A DNA stretch of 46,784 bases from an uncultured Prevotella sp. (lineage in GTDB: Bacteria > Bacteroidota > Bacteroidia > Bacteroidales > Bacteroidaceae): positions 1 to 46,784 of the forward strand of contig USDT01000021.1 of the NCBI GenBank assembly GCA_900553465.1, given 5' to 3'. The notes under the pieces were generated by a model that saw only the letters and a list, made by a program, of their open reading frames with translations, did not search any database and had not been told where the DNA came from. Each line of letters opens with the position of its first letter. The first letter of the stretch is position 1. This document shows, piece by piece, positions 43,662-46,784 of the stretch. The position numbers were made by a program, and so were the translations under genes.

Positions 43662-43793
43662 GGACCGACTTATTTTGTGTTGCGAAACAGTCTTTTTCAG
43701 GGGGCAAAACAGCCCATTTCAGGGGCTGAAACGGGCGATATCGTGTGCAGATTCGGGCTATATCAGGAGGCGATTCGGGCTCTTTTGTTTCAG
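43662..43793 (+). repeat. 22-bp repeat array, copy 5 (six units)
   Basis: Units start at 43662, 43684, 43706, 43728, 43750 and 43772. They begin GGACCGACTT, GAAACAGTCT, AAAACAGCCC, GAAACGGGCG, GATTCGGGCT and GATTCGGGCT. Units 2, 3 and 5 end with AGGGGGC, AGGGGCT and AGGAGGC. This is the cleanest copy for seeing the period. It lies in the divergent gap before the 44.2-kb gene. 43794-44224 has no supported gene; a long A/T-rich stretch precedes the gene. Confidence 0.8.
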
Positions 43794-44224
43794 TCCGTCG
43801 CCGGAAGCGCTTGCTGCGGATGATAAGACGGTTGGACGTCATGACCGTCTTCATGCGATAAAGCCTTTTCCGTTGCCCTCCGTTTTTCTATTTTGAGAAA
43901 AATTTTTGTCAAAATTTTTTACTACGAAAACTGCATAAATATGCAGAAAGTTGGATGATATGGCGTATTTAAGCTCCTTGTGTTAATATCTGGAAATTTA
44001 CTTACATAACGGCGTATGCAACAGAAATGTTCCATTTAAGAATATATTATTAACTATAATTCATAATATTTCCCAAATTTCGACGTTCTTGAAAACAGTA
44101 TAATATTTACTATTTGAGTACATTGTATTAATGAAATCATAATCTGTCAAATCGGATATACGGCTTCAACTGAATTTAAGAAAAACATCTGATCAGCATT
44201 GATTAACACAAAAACGAGGTAAGT

Positions 44225-46651
44225 ATGAAACTCAGAGGTATTTTGCTTTTAATATGTTTGGCCTGTCTCTCATTAGTAAAAGCTCAGACCAATGGTGATG
44301 AAAAAACGGTAGTCTGTTATTCAGACCGTATATCTCAGAATGTGCCACGGAGACAGACATTGTTGAAAAAGGAAAGCAATGCCGCAAGAAGCAAAGGTGT
44401 TATAAAATCAAGATTAGGAAAGTTTGTTGTCAGCTACGATGATAACAGTTTTATGACAGACGGTGTGAGACATTGTCTGAAACTGGCTTTGGATGTATGG
44501 GAAGACAAGATAAACATAAAGGTTCCTGTTTCTTTTTATGTATCAGTGTCTGAAAGCATGAAGCCTGACATTGCTATATCAACACGTGTGACATACAGCA
44601 GGAAGTCTGAAGACACATCCTTGTCTGACAATCTCTACAGTCAGGAATTTCCGTATGGCATTCCTGTTAATGATACTATAATGGTTAATGCCGGTATAGA
44701 CTGGGATTCATCGTGGCAGTATGACGATGGGTATAATGGCTCTGTGTGTCTGTTGAGCGGATTTATGCGCCATATCGGTCATGTGCTCGGCTTCGGTTCG
44801 TCTTTGGTGGAACGTGCGTCGGGTGTCGGTTTTGCCGTCAATCACATACCATCTGCTTTTGACAGACTGATTTATAACGGTGAACAAAGTCTTGCCGAGC
44901 TGAAAGATGCTGAAGGAAAAGAGTTTGAACGTTTCTTTACAAATAAAGATGTAAGGTTGAAATGTGACGGTTTCGTGTATGATATGTACGATCCTGACGG
45001 ATTCATACTGGGTGTAAGTGGTGTGTATTTCTCGCTTGGATGTGACAATATTTTAGAGTATCCGATACATGACTTGTCGCAAAGACTATCTGTAAATCAT
45101 GAGACACTGAATGTGTTGCATGCAATAGGATGGGATGTTTACAAACATGACAGATATATATTCTGTGACAGTATAGATGCGTTGGGTTATGGCTCGTTAT
45201 ACAAGAGTTATGATTTCACGTTGCGCGATACCATTACCGGTAGTGCCGCTTCCGCAGACTGGGAATATCAGATATACGACAAGAAGTCGGGAGTTTACCG
45301 CACTGTAAGCACCTATAATGGCAGTATATTTCATGTAGAGCCCTCTGTCATTGTCAACTCTATGGATGAGTATGGATGTTTACAGGCACGGGTCACGGCA
45401 AAGTTTTCTGAAACAGAATATTATTTTCCTCTTACTTTTGAGACGAGGCCGCTTATAGAAGATGTCTGTGTTTCAAATATCACGGGGACCGGAGATGGTC
45501 TTTATGGACTTGATATTATGATACGGCAACGCGGAGCGACGAAAGGAACGGTGTTGGTGTCGGATGATTCAGGAAGTATACATGAGTATGCGTTCAATGG
45601 TGGTTTAATACATGTTTCAGGATTGACAGTTGGTCTTAATGCTTACATAGACGTTTCTTTGGAAAATGAATACGGTTCAGCCAGTCGTTTGATACAAGGA
45701 TGCTTCTTTACAGGGAAAGAATGTTTTGTTTCAATATATGACGGTGATGATAATGAAGATCCTGATGATGGTGTTGTCGGGGAAAATGTCCTGCACGGAC
45801 AGGATTGCATCACGATGACGCTTTCTGATGATCAGTCAAGTAAAACAGATTCGATAAAGTGGTATTTATATATTGATGATAAGTGCAGGGAATTGTGTAC
45901 GCGTATGGACGGAGATAATTCGTATATGTTTAATGTAACACCTGAATCGCTGGAATGTAAGTTTGAGCAGGATGCAGAGACTGGAAATTCGATCTGCATT
46001 GGTGGTGACGGCTGGGGTAATCAGAGCTGGCCTACAGATGGCATGTGCCGTTTCATAGCAAAGGCATACCGGCATGACAGTCATGGACAATTTATGTTGT
46101 CATACCGTTTTGACTATAAACTGGATGTGTTGCCCGGTGAACCGAAGATAAATGTGCTTGATGTATGGAATGTGGAAGGTGATGATATGTCGCCTTATGC
46201 ACGGCTTTCATTCGACATAGACAATTATGATTATGCCGCTCTTTATGTTTATGAACCGGGCGGTCCGCATGTTAATGTTTATACTGATACGGTGTTTTAT
46301 GCAGGCACATGCGATGAATATACGATAGCATTGGGTGATTATGGAAATTATGTCTATTGTGTGGCATTGAACAGTTTTGGACAATGCAAAGGCCGTAAGA
46401 CCGGGTTGCCGCATACTGGAATATCTTCTGATGTGATGAAGGATATTAATATAAAGGTGTATAACAACATTGTCGAAATAGAAAATGAAACTGATTACAG
46501 TGTTGTTATATGTGCGATTGATGGTCGGGTGGTAGATGACAGAAAGAATATCAGACATTATGTTAAGGAGTTAGCATCTGGATGTTATGTACTTAGAGTA
46601 GAAGATGTAAAGTCAAAAACATCGGTTGTAAGGAAAATAATCATCAGGTGA
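44225..46651 (+). CDS. large secreted T9SS cargo related to zinc metalloproteases, probably inactive
   Basis: 808 aa. Signal peptide MKLRGILLLICLACLSLVKAQ. An N-terminal part (about 80-310) resembles Bacteroidales secreted metalloproteases: the segment LLSGFMRHIGHVLGFGSS corresponds to the usual HEIGHVLGFGSS, and SVNHETLNVLHAIGWD near 305 fits their domain end. Here the first zinc His and the catalytic Glu are Arg182 and His183, so classical activity is unlikely. Several Ig/beta domains follow. The last 70 residues (NIKVYNNIVEIENETDYSVVI, here VYNNIVEIENE; AIDGRVV; GCYVLRVEDVKSKTSVVRKI) are a type A T9SS C-terminal sorting domain. It fits with PorQ in this window. No TAnnTTTG box is seen; a GAGGTAAGT lies before the ATG. 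Confidence 0.82.
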   Translation: MKLRGILLLICLACLSLVKAQTNGDEKTVVCYSDRISQNVPRRQTLLKKESNAARSKGVIKSRLGKFVVSYDDNSFMTDGVRHCLKLALDVWEDKINIKVPVSFYVSVSESMKPDIAISTRVTYSRKSEDTSLSDNLYSQEFPYGIPVNDTIMVNAGIDWDSSWQYDDGYNGSVCLLSGFMRHIGHVLGFGSSLVERASGVGFAVNHIPSAFDRLIYNGEQSLAELKDAEGKEFERFFTNKDVRLKCDGFVYDMYDPDGFILGVSGVYFSLGCDNILEYPIHDLSQRLSVNHETLNVLHAIGWDVYKHDRYIFCDSIDALGYGSLYKSYDFTLRDTITGSAASADWEYQIYDKKSGVYRTVSTYNGSIFHVEPSVIVNSMDEYGCLQARVTAKFSETEYYFPLTFETRPLIEDVCVSNITGTGDGLYGLDIMIRQRGATKGTVLVSDDSGSIHEYAFNGGLIHVSGLTVGLNAYIDVSLENEYGSASRLIQGCFFTGKECFVSIYDGDDNEDPDDGVVGENVLHGQDCITMTLSDDQSSKTDSIKWYLYIDDKCRELCTRMDGDNSYMFNVTPESLECKFEQDAETGNSICIGGDGWGNQSWPTDGMCRFIAKAYRHDSHGQFMLSYRFDYKLDVLPGEPKINVLDVWNVEGDDMSPYARLSFDIDNYDYAALYVYEPGGPHVNVYTDTVFYAGTCDEYTIALGDYGNYVYCVALNSFGQCKGRKTGLPHTGISSDVMKDINIKVYNNIVEIENETDYSVVICAIDGRVVDDRKNIRHYVKELASGCYVLRVEDVKSKTSVVRKIIIR

Positions 46652-46784
46652 TACACTATCAAATGAATTTTATATTATATGGGTGTAAAAATAGTGGTGT
46701 TTATAATACTTTTATAAAGGTAATAATAGATCAATACTTCGGTAAATTTTTACCGATAAATTAAAATTAAACATAGAATCGGCA
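46652..46784. other. right-end non-coding stretch
   Basis: AT-rich. The only structure is a small CGGTAA-ATTT-TTACCG hairpin at about 46740-46755. No gene start is seen before the window ends. Confidence 0.4.

Overview
The window reads as chromosome of a Bacteroidales bacterium, most like Prevotellaceae. Support comes from TAnnTTTG -7 boxes ahead of many genes (often with TTTG about 19 nt upstream), the type IX secretion protein PorQ, a secreted protein with a T9SS-type C-terminal sorting domain, a NigD-like lipoprotein, a DUF349 protein, a DUF1573 protein and an ExbB-ExbD-ExbD cluster. The genes are mostly housekeeping and envelope functions. I see no phage, insertion sequence with transposase, plasmid gene or CRISPR array.

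Layout. 0.4-2.3 kb: carbonic anhydrase and an HI0933-type flavoprotein (-). 2.6-3.2 kb: MntP manganese exporter (+). 3.4-6.0 kb: ClpB (-). 6.8-12.3 kb: a three-gene heavy-metal RND efflux operon (+). 12.4-13.3 kb: YitT-type membrane protein (-). 14.4-15.9 kb: secreted two-module protein (-). 16.2-19.2 kb: CorA and a DUF349 coiled-coil protein (+). 19.4-22.3 kb: Bcp peroxidase (-), MATE transporter (+), NigD-like lipoprotein (-). 23.7-31.3 kb: giant alpha-2-macroglobulin-like protein, DUF1573 protein, IspH (+). 31.3-33.0 kb: Cmk and PorQ (-). 34.2-40.5 kb: TonB, prenyl synthase, conserved protein, TatD, tRNA-Ser(GGA), ExbB, membrane protein, two ExbD, Lrp-type regulator (+). 40.6-43.3 kb: RsmF-like methyltransferase, ThyA, FolA (-). 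44.2-46.7 kb: large secreted T9SS cargo (+).

The most unusual content is non-coding. Each of the five complete intergenic gaps longer than about 800 bp (near 6.4, 13.9, 22.9, 33.6 and 43.7 kb) contains six contiguous degenerate 22-bp units, 132 bp in total. Each unit is an imperfect 15-bp palindrome close to GAAACGGGCCRTTTC plus a 7-bp spacer. The arrays lie 7.5 to 10.6 kb apart, and four of the five separate divergent genes. Two of them are the centres of well-conserved 433-bp elements with terminal inverted repeats (ACTTACAGATTTT) that sit in opposite orientation, 8.6 kb apart. Other signals worth attention are four promoter boxes at exact 66-bp intervals ahead of porQ, a secreted metalloprotease relative whose HE zinc/catalytic pair has become RH, a thioester-less alpha-2-macroglobulin carrying a SusC-like VGY motif, and a tRNA-Ser gene fused to the exbB transcription unit.

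Functional links. ExbB/ExbD/TonB supply energy for outer-membrane uptake. PorQ fits with the T9SS cargo at the right end. FolA and ThyA form the thymidylate/folate cycle. MntP, CorA and the RND operon all handle divalent metals.
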